Assembly: GCA_014706295.1 (NCBI GenBank)
Contig: JACSVZ010000011.1
Coordinates: 766,663-830,662, forward strand
Reading direction: 5' to 3'
DNA from: Lycocorax pyrrhopterus obiensis
Taxonomy: Eukaryota; Chordata; Aves; Passeriformes; Paradisaeidae
Length of the DNA: 64,000 nt
This document shows positions 1 through 14,187 of the stretch, piece after piece (positions within the stretch are counted from its first letter, which is position 1; every line of letters begins with the position of its first letter). A model generated the notes under the pieces. The model searched no databases. It saw only the letters and a list, made by a program, of their open reading frames with translations, and was not told where the DNA came from. The position numbers were made by a program, and so were the translations under genes.

Positions 1-3000
1 AGAAGTCAGAAACCTACAGTACAGATAAGGGGATTTTCCTGGTTTTCCCCTTCAGCTTCAAAGGCTGAATTGTACTTGATTTACCCTTCACATCAGTCTT
101 GGATGTGCCATCACCGCAGTCCCTTCCAAGTGTGGAGACTTTCCTTTTTGCCCTAAATGATCCTGAGCAGATCAGCAGCAGCACTCAGCACACACAGCTG
201 CGAGCTCGGCACCTCCTGACCCTGTTACTGGGGCCTTTGGGAAGAAATTTCTGCAGCACCAGCTTTGCTGTATTTTTACGTTATTTATATTTTTGCATAG
301 GGAAAGAAACTCAGAATTTAAAACATCCCCTGTGGGGTGCCCTGGGGAACAGGACTGACCTGCCTCCCGTCTCCCTCCCAGCACACTGCCATCCTTCATC
401 TCCCATATCCACACCTGCTGTCTCCAGCCTGTCCCTGCCTTAAACAGTGAAGCCATCCTTGTGTCCCTTGATCTTTGTATATTTTTATTAATATAAAAAT
501 TAATCTTAAGTAATTGGTAATGCAACTACAAAATTAAATTATGCAATTTAATCTTAATTAGATTTCAAATTTCTCGAATTAGGGCATGCAAGTCAAATGC
601 TGGCTCCTACTGAGTTCAGAAGGATGTGTGGATTTTTAGGCATTTTTACAGCATTCAGCCACTTTGATCACAGCTTCCATGCCACCACTAACAGATAGTC
701 ATGTGATTAAAATGAAAGATGTTTCACAAAGAACTGCTGAGACAGCATTTCAAAAATTCTGAATATTTTAATATTCATTAATTAAATGTTTCTGTGTTTC
801 TGTCCTTTTAGCAACCAACCACTGATGCTGTTAAAACATTCAAATGAAGGGCTAATTATTCATTTTCCAAGAGAAACCCTATTTGCTACAACAGCAGCTG
901 CAATTAGCAAGGCAAACCATCTTCTTGTAGTCATTTAGAGGAACCAGAAGCAAGCACACTGATTCTGGTCTTGATTGCAGTAAAATATTTGCTATTTCCT
1001 TCTCCATGGAAAGGTGCATGGTGTTAGAGGCTCACTTTGGGAAAAGGCAATTCTGCTTTCTGGCTGTGACTTTGCTCCCTAAACAAAGCATTTATTAGAC
1101 CTTTTGCATGTAATGACTGTTTCTATGGCCTAGTTGCATGAATCTGTCTCTGTTTTATTTAGCAAGCTTAACTATTCTTTCTCAGGAATTTCGCAAAACT
1201 AAGATTCCTTGAATGCACAGCTGCATTTGGATTGCATGTCCATCTTCTCCACAGCTGTGTAATAGCTAAGGTGCACCCGGAAAACGGGAAATGGGAACCC
1301 AGGTGCAGGTGGCCAAGCAGGTTTTTTAGACAGAATGGGAACATCCACAAGTTGTTTCACTGATAATTTCACTGTTTCCCATCATGAGGAGCAGCTGAAC
1401 TCAGACCCCATGGCTTGGACCTCCAAGGAGGAGTGGCCAGGTCAGGGTATGCAAAATATATGGGAACCATTCTACACTACATTTTCAAGTCCATGGATTG
1501 CTTTTAAGGTAACTAAAAGGTCCAGACAAAGGGAAGAAGAGTAAGCTTACACCTAGCAAACCTCAATAGAAAGAGGTCTGTACATCCACACAATAATTTT
1601 AGTAGGTCACAGACTTAATGAATGTTGAAGCTACAGTTTAAAGGGTATAGTAACCAGAAATGCATCTAAAGCTATGCATTTGGTTTGAACTATAAACCAG
1701 AAATAATCTCTCCAAAAGGAGATTGAAGTAAAGCATATTAGGAGTGCTCCACACCAGATACAAATAACCACCAAGCTGGAAAGTTGCATTTCCTCACTGG
1801 GCCAGTGCAGAAGCATGATCAGCAGTAAATGTGCCCGTGCTTAATAGCCCTTTTTGCAGCATCACACAGGTTTACCGGGAAAAATCCCAGCCCCAGATTT
1901 CTTCAGAAGCCAGTATTCAGAGAACTTTTGAGGATGAATCTCTGAGGGTGCAGAGCTCTCTTCCCCTCCCTGTGGTTCCCCGTGCTGCTCATCCATGGCT
2001 CCAGCAGTGAGCAGTGCTTTGTACAGATCACTTTAGATACACTCCAACTGCTCACAGCAACCCACATTTTAACCTCCTGCAAACATACATATTTCAGATC
2101 TCTTGTAACATTTCTTTCTGTATCTGAAACAACAGGAAGATACATCTGGGGAAATAACCAAAGCTTCAGAACGGTTAGTTTGTTTTAAAATTCAGCTTTC
2201 CGAAAAAATGATGCAGAAGTGATGCACGTAGCCTGTGCTACAGCTGGTGCATCCTTTAAGCTGTACTTCCATTCAGTCACTGTCCCTCTGCCCAGACAAC
2301 AATGCAAGCCCCTATGGAAGTGAGTGGGACTAGAAGGGGACAGTATCCAGAAATCCTACAGGCAAGTTAGAGTGGGCAGGCCCTAAAGCAGCAGTGCTCA
2401 GTCTCAGCGGGTTTCAGTGACACCTCTGCTTTCAACCTTCTGGTGCACTGGGCACATGGCTTGCTTTAGCCACTCATACACATAAATAGGTAATTTGCTG
2501 AATGATTATGTTGGCTCCTAAAGCAGGTGAAGGTCCATGTACTTTAAAAATAGCCTTAGAAAACCTCATTCAAAGGCCGTTGGAGAGAGCAGTAACTTTT
2601 CTCTTGACTCACTTTGGATTGTGTCCCAAGAACTTATCAGTTACTGCAGTCCCTGTGCTTCAGTAGAGTTGAACTCAGCTTACTGAACATGATACTCTGC
2701 TTTTTTCTTATTACTGGTTAAAATTCATATTCACAGTGCAGCACTTTGACTCAGAGGTTTTCCCCAGATGCCTCTGATGCTTATCCTCCTTTGTTAAAGA
2801 GAATGCTACTTCATCTTGCAGAGCTGGTGGCCTCTATTCAAAATCTACCGTGCTGCAAAGAATGATGTTGTCAGACAGGCTGATCTTTCTCCAATAGCTT
2901 TTGCAGCACTTTTGTTATACAGATGTTAAAGATAACATGGAAGAGAAAAGGAACAGATTTAGAGTCTTGGGATAACAAAATACAAAGCATGACAAAGAAT

Positions 3001-6000
3001 CATAATACTGATACTTGTGATTAAAAGAGCTACTGAGTAAGTCTGTTCTGAGTTTTGGGGAAAAATAAGGGAAATGAGTAATGTAGGTTGCTAAAAATAA
3101 TAAATAGATTTTTGTGAAAAATGATAACAATATTCTTTTTAAGGCTTGTTCATTGCTTTGTTTCATTGCTGTAACTGATATTTAATTGTGCTAACTGGAA
3201 AGAGCATCAGTCCAAGACAGCACACCTTCAGCAGTCTAAGCCTTCAACTCACAGCTTAATTAATCCAGGGAACTATTAAGTACAATAAAAGACCGGGAAT
3301 AGCATGTATATCATGGGAACAGAGAGCCACAGCACTTAATGTAGCTCTGTGAAACAGAAATGATAATGAACAGATTTTAAAATGCATTGATATGGAGAGT
3401 CCTTAGTAACATTACACTGACTTAAAGTGATGGCCCAGCCTTCGGGGCTGAGTTCTGCTCACAGGGTCTACAGGTGTAGATGACTAGATGTAGACTGCTA
3501 GATGGTGTTTCCTCAAACAAGAAAAAGATCTCAATCCATCACTTACTGGTAACTCTATGTTAGCAGGCTTATAGTAGTGCTAAATACTTTGCAAAACCTG
3601 AGATACTGAAGAGTAGAAAGTCCCATAGATAAGAGCTAGTTAGAGGCAGAGGGGCAAAGCACAAGGTTCATTATGCAACTACACATGTCCAGAGACAGCT
3701 TGTGCAAGAGTGAAAGAGATTCTTGTAATCTCCTCCTTCATGGGAATTGTTCTATTCTCCAAGTAAACAGAGAGTACAGCTCGCCCTGAACTCACCTTAT
3801 TGTGGCTAGATTTCCTGTTTCATGGAGTTAGCCCTGCTCCCGTTAGAAAGAAAGACAAGAGCCAACAGAATAAGAAGCTTTAAGACAGTGCCTAGTGTTA
3901 AATAAAGCCTGGATCTCCTCACTGCTGAGGGACTGCCCCGCTGTTCCGCACGGATGGAGCTGCAGTACCTGGAGAAAGTTCTTGGAGCAGAGATGGGCTG
4001 TTCCAGGGCCCAGGGCACCCAGTGTGCAGCCAGCTGCTCCTGCATTCACTCCTGTGATGATTCTCTCTCTTTACTGCACCTAGTGAACACGTTTTAAAGG
4101 ATACAAGCACCAAGTGCAGAAAGCACCTGGTGGGCTCTCTCCAAGTATCTTTTTCTTACTTTCTGCCTTTGTAAAGAAGTTTAAAATGCAGCAAAGAGGA
4201 AAATTGCTAGTGACGCTTCAGACCTTGCTGGGTCTCCTACCGTTACCACTCTGAACAGCACAGAAAAGTAGTTATGCTAATTAAAAGGGTTGGAGTAATA
4301 ATTTTGAAATAGCAGGTGTCTAACTTGTCATTTTTGAGTGAGGTCGTCTAACACAATTTCTGAATTTTCTGTATTTTTTGCACAAAGTATTGTAGCCTGC
4401 ACAAGTCTTATAATTAAAAAGCTATCATAGTGAATAGCATGTACCAGAGTTGAGGATTAGACGATCTTATTCCTGTAACAGGATTTGCCTGCTAATTGTC
4501 ACTGAAATGACAGCAGCCTCTGTTATTAGGAGCATAGGAATTGCCATGGTGGCTCAGATCAGCAGCCCTTCTATCCATTAAAATGTCCTGTCTTTAGCAC
4601 CAAGCAGTATGTAATGGTTTAGAAGACAATGCAAGGTAGTCTGCTCTGGAATAAACGGCTATCAGGTAACGGTTCTTCAATATTCTCATTAGTAAGACAC
4701 AGGTTATGCCCTAACCCAGGAGCACTCATATTTTTTACAGAACTCCTTTTATATTGGCAAAGAAGCACAATCTCGTAATTTCTGTTCTTAAAATTTGCTT
4801 TCTGTGACTCCCAAACAATTGCATAATTCAGAAGACACATGGTATGATGGCTCTCCTTGTTCTTCATCTGAATTTGTTGGTGGCATCCTGGTCACGCCCA
4901 GAGCAGCCCATAATGGTTGCATGGTTAGAACTCCATGAGAGACAAAGACCAAAAATTGAGGGGTTCACCCAAATGTGTGACACAGTGATGCAAAAAGTGA
5001 GATGCATAGAGAAGACTCTTTCCTACAGCCTGTTGCTGAACTCATCAAGCTTCAGAATCAATTCGAGAAATCTTGCAATTAACAAGACAACAGCAATGGT
5101 TGTGGAAATTGCAACTGAATTCAGTGAGAACTCCTACTGACTTTTGGAAAACAAATTCAGATCTTTAGGCAGGGCTGTCAGGAAAGAGGTGAGCTACAGT
5201 AGCTTCCCTGGGCAGCTTCCCGGTAACAAGGGATCCACAGCACCAAAGAACCACCTTTGCTGCATCAGCACGGTCCTGCCCTGTCACCCTATGTGTATAA
5301 TGTGCAAGGGAGGAGGATGCTGAGGAGGGAGAGGAGTAGAGGTGGGTGATGTGAGAAGAGCGGCTCTCTGAATGTTTGTCTCATCAAAGCTCAAAATAAT
5401 ACCTGCCCATGGCTAGGTCACAGATCAGTCTGGTTCTGACTTCACTTATAAGCTGCAATCTTTTAAAGCTTTGGGATTCTTCTTTCTTTATACTCCAAGT
5501 GATCGTTCTGAAAACTTAAACTCTGACTTCTGCATTTTTGTTTCTACTGCATAAGTAAGACTAAAAAAAGCTCTGAAAGCAGTACACTGCAATATCAATA
5601 CACTCAAGCTCTTTCAAATCATTCATTAGTCAAACATCTGCTGATTAATATTGGGCCAGACTTGTCTATTAGGTAATTCCATGGGCTTCGGTACCATTTA
5701 AGCAAGGGATGATCTGTTCCAACACTTGAATGTCTGTGGATAATTTACTCTGGTTTAGAGCTTCTCCCTTGCACTGCTCTAGCTTGAAATCCTCTTGTAG
5801 TGCAGTTGCTATTTTACTAGCTTGTGCTGACACATCCACTTTTTCTGACTTAATTCAAGAAAATTCAAAATGCACACACTGCCAAGGAAATGAATTTATT
5901 CCATAAGCCCAGCAATGTCTACTCTTACTAATTCTGTAATGCTGGAATAAACAAAGTCAGAAATTATGTTTGGCTTTCTAGGCATCAATAAAACCTCATA

Positions 6001-8282
6001 AATTTGGAAGGATTCATAAATTTCACTGTATAAAACCTGATATAAAGGCAACTCTTAACTTGGAAAATTCATATTACATTTTAACCGAACAACAAATGAA
6101 GCTAATATGTATTGATTGCATTAACAATTCATAAGTGCACAGAAAAGAAATAAACAGTCTTTATAGCGTTGCCATGTCTTTGAGGCATTGATTAAACTCT
6201 GTAGATGCTGGTCTGTCACTCCAGCAGCTGTTCAACAAATCCAGTGTTTGTCCATCAATGTCTTTTGTCATTGGTCTGACTGTCCTGCTCCTTCCAGGTT
6301 GGCAGATATTTCAAAAAATGAACTGTCACCATGGGATAATCAATTAATCAAGCGTGAATTGCTTGACCGAATCTCCTAATGAATGTTAACATGTAAACAC
6401 TTGTCAGACACTTGCAGACCAGAGGGGTTGTGTGGTTATGTTGGTGTCTGGGAAGCTGACTGGCAGCACAGCCCGTGAGCACAGACCTATCTCATTGTGT
6501 TAATAATGCACATTGCTTACAAGGATTTCTTTAAAATACATTAGCTGCAACTGTAATGATTTTATTGATTTTACAATCTTTTCTCCTTCTATGGAAATTG
6601 AGATGAATCTTTGCAGGAAGAAGGTGGTACCCAGCAGAAACTAGGGGAGTACACAGAGTGTGAATGGTTGATGCATTTTCATGAGCCATTGCCTCTCCTC
6701 ACAAGAGCGATTTGTAGCCAGTCCCTGTAATTACAATACTGCTTAGCAACACCCCAAAAATCCTATTGCTGTTTCAATGATAAGCCTCATTCATAGGGAT
6801 TACATTTGTTAAATTAATATTAAAACTATGCAACAGTTCTCTGTGAAGACGTACATTTTAATTATTTTGGATAAATATGACGGCTTAAACCACTGTGACT
6901 GTGATTAGCAGAAGAGTGGAGGGTAACTATTTCAGCAAACAGTATTAATTGTCTGCTATGCTATCCAGGATCCTAAGGCACACTAAAGTATCAATTTTTG
7001 TTCTCTAAACTTATTCTTGAACCTTTAAATAAATCATTTTATTATCCAAACTGGTCAACAAAGTGGGTTAAAGAATTTTTTAAACAAAAGCATTTTATTT
7101 CTAAGGTCACTGAATTTCAACCAAACACTAGATTTTGTCCCTCAGAAGTTTTGTTTCTTTTTTTTCCCAACAAAACTCACAAAAGAAAAAAATCAATATG
7201 TTATTTTTCTACATTCAAACACAGCCATTTCACATATAAATACACTTTTTTCTGGAGCACTTCCCCTCCTGAACAATCCCCACTGAACACTGCACTTTTT
7301 TAAATGAGAGCACTCATTCAGATGAAGGATTATGGGTTTAGTAATCCAACTTTAGTCAGCTGGTTGTAAACTCCGAGCCTCTAGTCATGTATCTGTAGTG
7401 ATGAGCTGCACTGTGCCAGTTCAGAGCAGAACTCCCCCTGGTTTACGTGGGGAGGTGTGCTGGAGACTGGCTGGATGATGCAGCCAAGCAGTGTCAGACT
7501 TTGCGTACAGGAATGATTTTACAGTATGTTATTTTTAAAATTCAAAATCGCAATTTATGGACAGGAACGATCTTTTAACTTTTATTTTTTTTAATACTGC
7601 CTCTGCTCTGAGCAGATTCTTGAAAATGCACAGAGCTAATTTAAACATGCAGAATGTCATTCTGTCCCCCACATGGCAGTGCGTGCCTGTCTGCAGGAAA
7701 GGGCCCAGAACGCGCGGGATGGGCTCCCGCTGGCACTGGCACACCAGAGTTTGGCATATGGGAACGTTGCTGCCACAGAATGCACGTTAATTTGGAAGGG
7801 CTGACATTTATGAATGTGGATTAAGCTGCTTCCCATGATTACAGAGCCATATTTCTGGATGACTTTATCAGGAGTACCTGGGATGGAACCCTGTGGGGCT
7901 GTTTCAGGAAGCACCCAAAGTGCAGCAGCAGTCCCAGCTGGGCAGCCTCAGAGTTCTCTGAGTAAACAACACACACCAATCGGTCCAGGAAAATGCCATT
8001 TTAATTATAATGATTTTAATTTGGGGAATTTAATTTATGAAAATGGCACACAGACCTGTAGAATGATGTGCATTGGCTTTTCATTCTGAAAGGAAGCAGG
8101 ATGTTCTTTTATGCCTCCCAGATCACACAGTGTTATTAATCTACTATAGAAAGCATCAAAGAATGAAAATGGCATCTGGGACAGTACGTATCACACTGTA
8201 TACATGCTTTGCAAAGCATATAAAAGCAGGAAAATATGCTTCCAGTTGGTTTAATGCTAGTTACCCTATACATTTCTCTTTT
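1..8282. other. AT-rich noncoding stretch, no recognised gene
   Basis: Both strands are interrupted by frequent stops and the open frames present are short and resemble no family I know. No transposon, tRNA or other RNA gene is visible. Homeodomain-type TAATTA cores and AT-rich runs are common, for example around 6.7-6.95 kb, which has the look of a possible conserved noncoding element, but conservation cannot be judged from one sequence. A tiny splice-bounded segment sits at 3796-3833 on the minus strand (see findings). The stretch is best read as intergenic or intronic DNA. Confidence 0.6.
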
Positions 8283-8352
8283 TCATAGAATCAGTCAGGT
8301 TGCAGAAGTCATCTAAGCTCACCAAGTCCAACCATCAACTTGCAAGGCCCAA
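8283..8352 (-). mobile_element. CR1 LINE, short 3'-end fragment
   Basis: The plus strand starts with TCATAGAATC, the reverse complement of the octamer tail that ends avian CR1 elements. It continues with a segment matching the conserved CR1 3' terminus read backwards, including the AAGTCCAACCATCAAC stretch. The element therefore lies on the minus strand with its 3' end at the left edge. Only about 70 bp remain, so this is a heavily 5'-truncated copy, which is how most CR1 insertions look because reverse transcription stops early. Nothing in it codes for protein. The right edge is approximate. Confidence 0.8.
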
Positions 8353-10626
8353 TCTTTTTGTCACATTATTGTAATAGAATATTTACTTAAATTTACTTAT
8401 ACTATTACATTCAATGCAAACACGTGAAGTCAGTTTCCAGAAAGTAACTAAACTTATAAACCTTGGCTTTATCAACTTTCCAAAGCTTGAATTTAGATCA
8501 GTCAATGTACAGCTGTTCTATTTTAATCAAAACTGATTTTTTAATATTATTGCCACTTGCTTCTCTGGAACCATATGTGTGATAGAGCAGAGCAACATTT
8601 CATTCATTTCCTACATTATAGTTTGTAATATAAGTGCTTCTTCTGAATGTCCATGAAATTAATATGTAAATTAAGTAGTGGTTATTTTCTCAAGAAAGAG
8701 ACATGCCTTTGGAGGAGAGGCAAGCAAGGAAATCCCACCTAGTCTGCACAAAATATTCTCCAGCTGTGCCCTCTTGAGTGTGGTCTTCAAAATAAAAGGA
8801 AAAAGAGGAAGGCAGTGTTCAAGTGTAACAAAAAAATATCGGTTAATATAGTGATCAAGTTTAGTTTGCTTATCCTTATGGAGTCTGATTCTCATTTATG
8901 CTTTTTCACTATAATGTATACCCTGGGAAAGTCCATGTAAATAGCTAGAAAGTATAGAGGGACGCTAATGTAACTAAAAATACGGTTCTCATAATGACTT
9001 TATATATATATATATATTTATGTTTGTATAGAAATAAATAAAACAGCCTGCAATTGTCAGACATTACTTACAGGTTTTATTTAAGGCATGGACATTTTTG
9101 CTACTTCCCTGGATTTAACAAAGTCAGTAGAAGGCATACATAAATATAAAGGATTGAAAAGCCATTCCCCACATTTGTGAAGCCTGGACTCTCCCTGCAT
9201 GGCATCCTCAATCCTTTAGTATTCCATGATGGTATTTTTGGGCTGATAATAACTATTCTATGATATTGTTCAGGTTTTGTTCCCAAGCTCATTTAAGCTT
9301 GCATATCTATGTAGATGCAAAACCCCCAAAATCCAAACAGAAAGGCACGTTGTAGCAAGTACATCAAATCTGTGACCTCAGTGGAACCACACTGCTGACC
9401 ATTAGCACATAATTTGGCCACTGCCTCTGTCAGTGGCTCTGAGCAGGCATCACCACACAGGATTTCCTGTCCCGTTGCAGGTTGACTCATTTCCAAATGG
9501 CCCATAGGCTGAACAGATGAATCCAGCAAACCCTAGCACTGGGTTTTAATGAAAGATGCCCAGATTAAGTGTTCATGAAAACGATGTTGCAGTGATACCT
9601 GAGAGTCCCATCTATTTTCAGCAGTGCTCACTTTCATTTATGGAGCAGCAATGACATTTCTGACACATGCTCTGTGGCTGTCATAACATTTTTTCTTAAC
9701 CTTTCGCCAAAAGCACCTGGGGCTGGAAGCTCCCCACTACCTGCCACAGACAAGTCTGCTGCATATCCACCAGATGAGCAATTCCAACGTCACCTTAAAG
9801 CCTCAACCCACCAGGAGCTGCCTGGGAAGTTATTGCCTGTCAGCCTTCTGCATTTTCTTGTTCAACAAGGACTTGACTTTGGGGGAATCTCTGAAGTGTA
9901 TTTCATATGGTTTCAAATCCATTTCCATACCTTCTGAAGTGCTTTATCCACAGCACATCTGTGATTATCTAACAGCACGTTACAGGGACCTTTTTGGAAA
10001 GACTTTGCCTGAAGCACTGATTTTGCAAACGTAGTCATACATGCTAAACCTTAATCATGTGCCTACCCCTGTGAAATCCAGTGACACAGTGTGAATATTT
10101 GCTTTATACTTAATACACTGCGGAGTGATATAATGACAGAAAAGCTTCTCTGTGTAAACACAGTAAGGATTGTGAGAAACTAAGCAAGAAACAACACCTA
10201 CACTCCTCCCTTCTTCCCTCATTGCAAAAGTTTTTTCTGTTTCTCAGTGGTATTACTGTGTATTTCAGCTTCTACGCTTCTAAAGCTGTTTTTAATTCAG
10301 TGTTTTCATTTAAAAATGCTCACTGAAGATATAAAGAACCTATAGCATCTGTATTTTGAAGGCTAATTAAACTCAGAGTATCAATTTTCAAGCTTTTAAA
10401 AATTATTTTGTATTTATTTGGTTAATATTAACATAGTAGAGATTTGGGGTTTTTTTACAGTCATCTTTAATATTTTTCTGTTAAGATGAGGGCAGAACAC
10501 TTATTTCATGAAACTTAAAATGAGAACTGCTCACATAATCACCTGATTGCAGGAGAGAGGGATTTGGAAAAAACCTCATGCTTGTGAACAAATTTTTTAA
10601 ATCATGTTTAAAATACAATAACTAGT
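8353..10626. other. Noncoding stretch with TA repeat
   Basis: This is AT-rich unique sequence with no recognised gene. A short TA dinucleotide run (9001-9018) is the only simple repeat. The open frames here (for example 9293-9529 minus and 9674-9937 plus) show no family resemblance. Confidence 0.55.
9001..9018. repeat. (TA)n dinucleotide repeat
   Basis: About nine uninterrupted TA units continue into TTTATG. It is a short microsatellite of the sort that varies in length between individuals, and has no visible function. Confidence 0.85.
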
Positions 10627-10669
10627 GTTGTTGTTGTTGTTGATAGTAATAGTAATAGTAATAGTAATA
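10627..10669. repeat. Compound microsatellite (GTT)5 + (AGTAAT)n
   Basis: Five GTT units pass through a short junction into about four AGTAAT hexamers, which can also be read as alternating AGT/AAT triplets. Because the unit is a multiple of three, it opens frames on both strands and gives leucine, isoleucine and threonine runs that should not be taken as protein. Confidence 0.9.
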
Positions 10670-13600
10670 TTATATCCACCTTTCGCCAAGGCCAGCTTGA
10701 GCCTGTCATGGAGCACAGTTTGCTCACAGCTGGAGCATAGAGAGCAGCACCAGGTGCCTCACAGGACAGGCAGGGGTGGCAGGTTGGTTCCCACTGGGGA
10801 AGGAGCAGAAGCATGCACAGGCTGGACCAGTCCTTAAAGATTTGAGATTCCCCTGGTAATGCATAACACCTTGGTCTGTCAGGGAGCAAGGACTGGGTTC
10901 CAAGGGCAGCTGGGAGCCCAGGGTGTCAGGAGGGACGACTACACCAGAGCTGGCAACAGCCGTGGTGTGGTACAGTCCCTGCAGCCGCAGCCCAGTGGCT
11001 CGCGGTGGCTTACACAGGCAGCAGTATCCTCAGACTCCAGGAGCACAGCAGACTTTAATGTCAACTTTCTCCTACTGCTCTTTGAGATAAATACAGCATC
11101 CTCCTTAATCCTAGCAGTGGCTTAGTTGTGCATTTGCCCTACCTACAGCTTACAGGATCACGCCTGGAGTTGTTAAATGATCCAAGAGAAATGTATTTCA
11201 GGATTTTCCTATCTTCAAGCTTTACAAAAAGCCTATTGGTGAAAAAGACAGTGAATAATCATATTTGTTCCGCTATCAAATGGCAAAATATAAAGAAAAC
11301 ATCTGAATTGGATCGGTTCAAAATGTTTTTGCTGCTACTGAATGCTACTTGAATATTGCTGGGTAGATCAACTGAAAGATGGAATTTGCCTCTAGTTCAG
11401 AGTTGGAAGTACAGGCTGCACATAGTATGCACCTGGTTAATCCACAGAAACCAGCAAATACACAGGCAAAAGGAAAGTCTGGAACCCCCCAGCAGCACAG
11501 CAGCACCAGCTCCGATCTGAAGTTGTACTGCTGATGCTCATCTCTAACAGAAATGATTTAACTTTTACTGAGAAACAATGGATGTTCTTTAAGAAATGCG
11601 AGATTCCTGCCCAGCTGGTGAGGCCCACAGCACTGCAACTACTCCTTCCCTCATAAAAGTTCGTCTCCACCCTCACTCAGTGGCAAATCCTGTTAGCCAG
11701 CTGCCTTTTTCAGGTAGTGGTTTACAAAAGAACATCTTTTGGCTGCTCTTTAGTGGAGCAGGCATTTCTGTTGGAACATACATTGGAAGATTTAGTTTAA
11801 AATTTACTTGACACATTACAGATAATAGGATCAGATCTTCTGTTACTGTAATTCCATCAGAGAAATCCTTGTGGGAAGCTAAGGAGAGCTGGTTACCTGC
11901 TGGATTTCTCTGGCTAATTATGTCATCTAGAGCAAGTATTGTTTTGCAGACAGCATTGCACACATGCGGAAAGAGTTAATTAACCAGTAGAGCTGCTCGT
12001 GTTAAGCATTTGTATTGCCTGTACTTTGTTAAAGAAAGCATAAATCTATTTAGAAGAGGAATCATTGCTATCATACAGGAAATTAGCTCAAAGATAGCTT
12101 ATTTGTCAGCTAAATATATACCTGCATCTCTCTCCCCACATACAGATATAAAAGGATAAAAATAACCCCCTTTGTGGGTTTTATCTGTTCTTGCTCTAAA
12201 TTAACACCTCTGTGCCTAAAAGGAATGCCTGGCACAGCTGATGAGTTGGTCTGAGCTGGTCCCATCAACCTCAGGGATGTCACAGCTTTTCCATTGCAGA
12301 AGTGCAATCCTTGCTACCCTCTCAATCAATGAGCAATTCCAAACGCAACTCAGATTATAACATTGACTGATCTGTTTTGCTGGTTTTGTTTCAGCAGTTA
12401 AATCCTTGCACAAATGCAATCTGAAGTACTAAACAGGCTCAACTCTTTCCTAGTCTGTGTGCTCAAGGCCCAGGGAAGAGCTCCTTTGCACTTTTTATCA
12501 CATGACAGCAATGTCACTCTGACGTAAAACTTTAGATAGAAGATGTAAGCACCATTAATGCAGGTCTATCCGTAGCATAAGGAGACCTTCTAAAGGCCTA
12601 AAATTCTATAACTAAAGACCCTAATTTTCATAAATGTGCCAAGTGGCATTAAAGAAAGGCTTTCTGCTGTATTTAATAAACATCACATGTAGGCATGCTG
12701 CCAGCCTTCACATGGGCCAAGGGACACACAGTAAATTCCTACAGCTTCAGTGTTTACTTCATGGCTCCTTTGAAAACAACAGTGGCTAACTGCGCTGATG
12801 GAAAACTTGCCTGAGGTCCCTGAGCAGTCATTAAACCCTTAACTTTCTGTTCAATATGACATGACGTGCTCGTTCTGCATTTCTTTCACTGAGCTGCTAT
12901 GGAGGAGCCATGATTCAATTGATATGCCTGGTTCAAGCCCAAAAATGACTGCACTGCACTTTGCTGTAGCAGGCTGTCAGCTCACATTCAGAAAGCCATA
13001 CAGGATGCAATTGTCTGGTCACTGAAAATAGCTTTGGTGCATATTTAAGCCATTTCAATGTGGCAATATGAGAATTAATTCCCTCTTCTCCTCCTGGAGA
13101 TTGATCATTTGCATGGCAGTGCTGCTCAGTGTGCACGGAATCATGGCATCCCACAACATATTAATATTTTAGTTTGTTATCTCTTAAGTTATTTTTAGCA
13201 GCCAACTGTCCTTGTGTGAAGCTCCAAACTGCAGCAGGATGCTCAGGCATGTTGTGTGCATGGTCAAGGACACATTGTCATGCAGCTGCTCAGCAGGCTG
13301 CAGCCTTCTCTATTATTAAAGTCATCTCTGAACTACCACTCTAACACATGTAATCTTCAGACACACAATGTCTTTTCCCACCTGCTCACTATTTATTACC
13401 CTGTTATCCTGCAAGTTTTAACAGCAACTTGTGTTTCAGCTGATAAACACCTAGAACTGAGACTCACTATAATAAAGGACAGCATTTTGTGATCAATTTA
13501 TTTTGAGTGACTGGACCATTTTCTATTTTTCAGTAGGCATTTCTATTTTTAGCATTGGTTTAAGGATCAAGAAGTTTATAACAATCAAACTTAATTAAAT

Positions 13601-13821
13601 ATCAATATTCTGGCTTTACAGACAAGAATCACATTTAATAAACCAAGTGGGTAATAGATTCTATTGCTTTGTCCTTCTTTTTGAAAATGCACAAGTTTTC
13701 TATAGGAGCTGAAATATTAGAATATCATTTTGGAAATGGATTTATGTCAAATTTTGTATGCTGGAAAGATCTGAGGTCCCCAACTGAAACCTTTGCTGCT
13801 TTTTTGTGACACAGTAAAGGC
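10670..13821. other. Noncoding stretch, no recognised gene
   Basis: The left part (about 10.68-11.05 kb) is more GC-rich than its surroundings but matches no repeat family I recognise. The block around 11.94-12.12 kb is AT-rich with homeodomain-like cores and could be a conserved noncoding element. No transposon, RNA gene or convincing exon is seen. Confidence 0.55.
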
Positions 13822-14187
13822 TCAACAAGATCTATGATGTGCTAGCTGTATATACAACATATTAATTATCTCAATTTGTCTATCCTTCAGAGCAGAACTC
13901 TTTGTATTTGGCAAATTAACACAGTGCATATAGGTATTAAGGGATACATTAATTTTATTATTTCCCCCCTTCCAATACAGAGAATGAGAATATGGGTTGT
14001 TGAAATCTTCAGCAATCATTAATGTTACAGAATCTGAATTTACTAGGCAGAAAACAAGGGAAATACCAGTGTCACTGGAGGAGCCTTGCAGGCTCTCAGT
14101 CGCACAGGCTTCACCTTCAGGAACCAGCCTTTCTGAACTTATGGCTTGACTTTGCCTGCCGTCCCCAAGTAACCACATTACAGTCAT
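13822..14187 (-). other. Unrecognised 121-codon open frame with strong start context
   Basis: On the minus strand an ATG sits in the context ACCACCATGA, close to the Kozak optimum, and the frame stays open for 121 codons to a TGA. The ATG lies six bases after a strong splice-acceptor pattern: a long T-rich tract ending TTTTGTGCAG, with the exon side starting at 14193. A possible splice donor (CTGAAG followed by GTGAAG) falls at 14115, so the coding part might be only about 24 codons before splicing. The frame stays open further upstream, but without an ATG. A GC-rich promoter-like patch lies a few hundred bases upstream on the same strand. The protein resembles nothing I recognise and has no clear signal peptide or domain. 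It may be a chance frame or part of a noncoding transcript. Confidence 0.15.

Noticed and set aside
10608..10889. Leucine-run frames over the microsatellite
   Set aside because: The run comes from the (GTT)n/(AGTAAT)n repeat and the remainder has no family resemblance.
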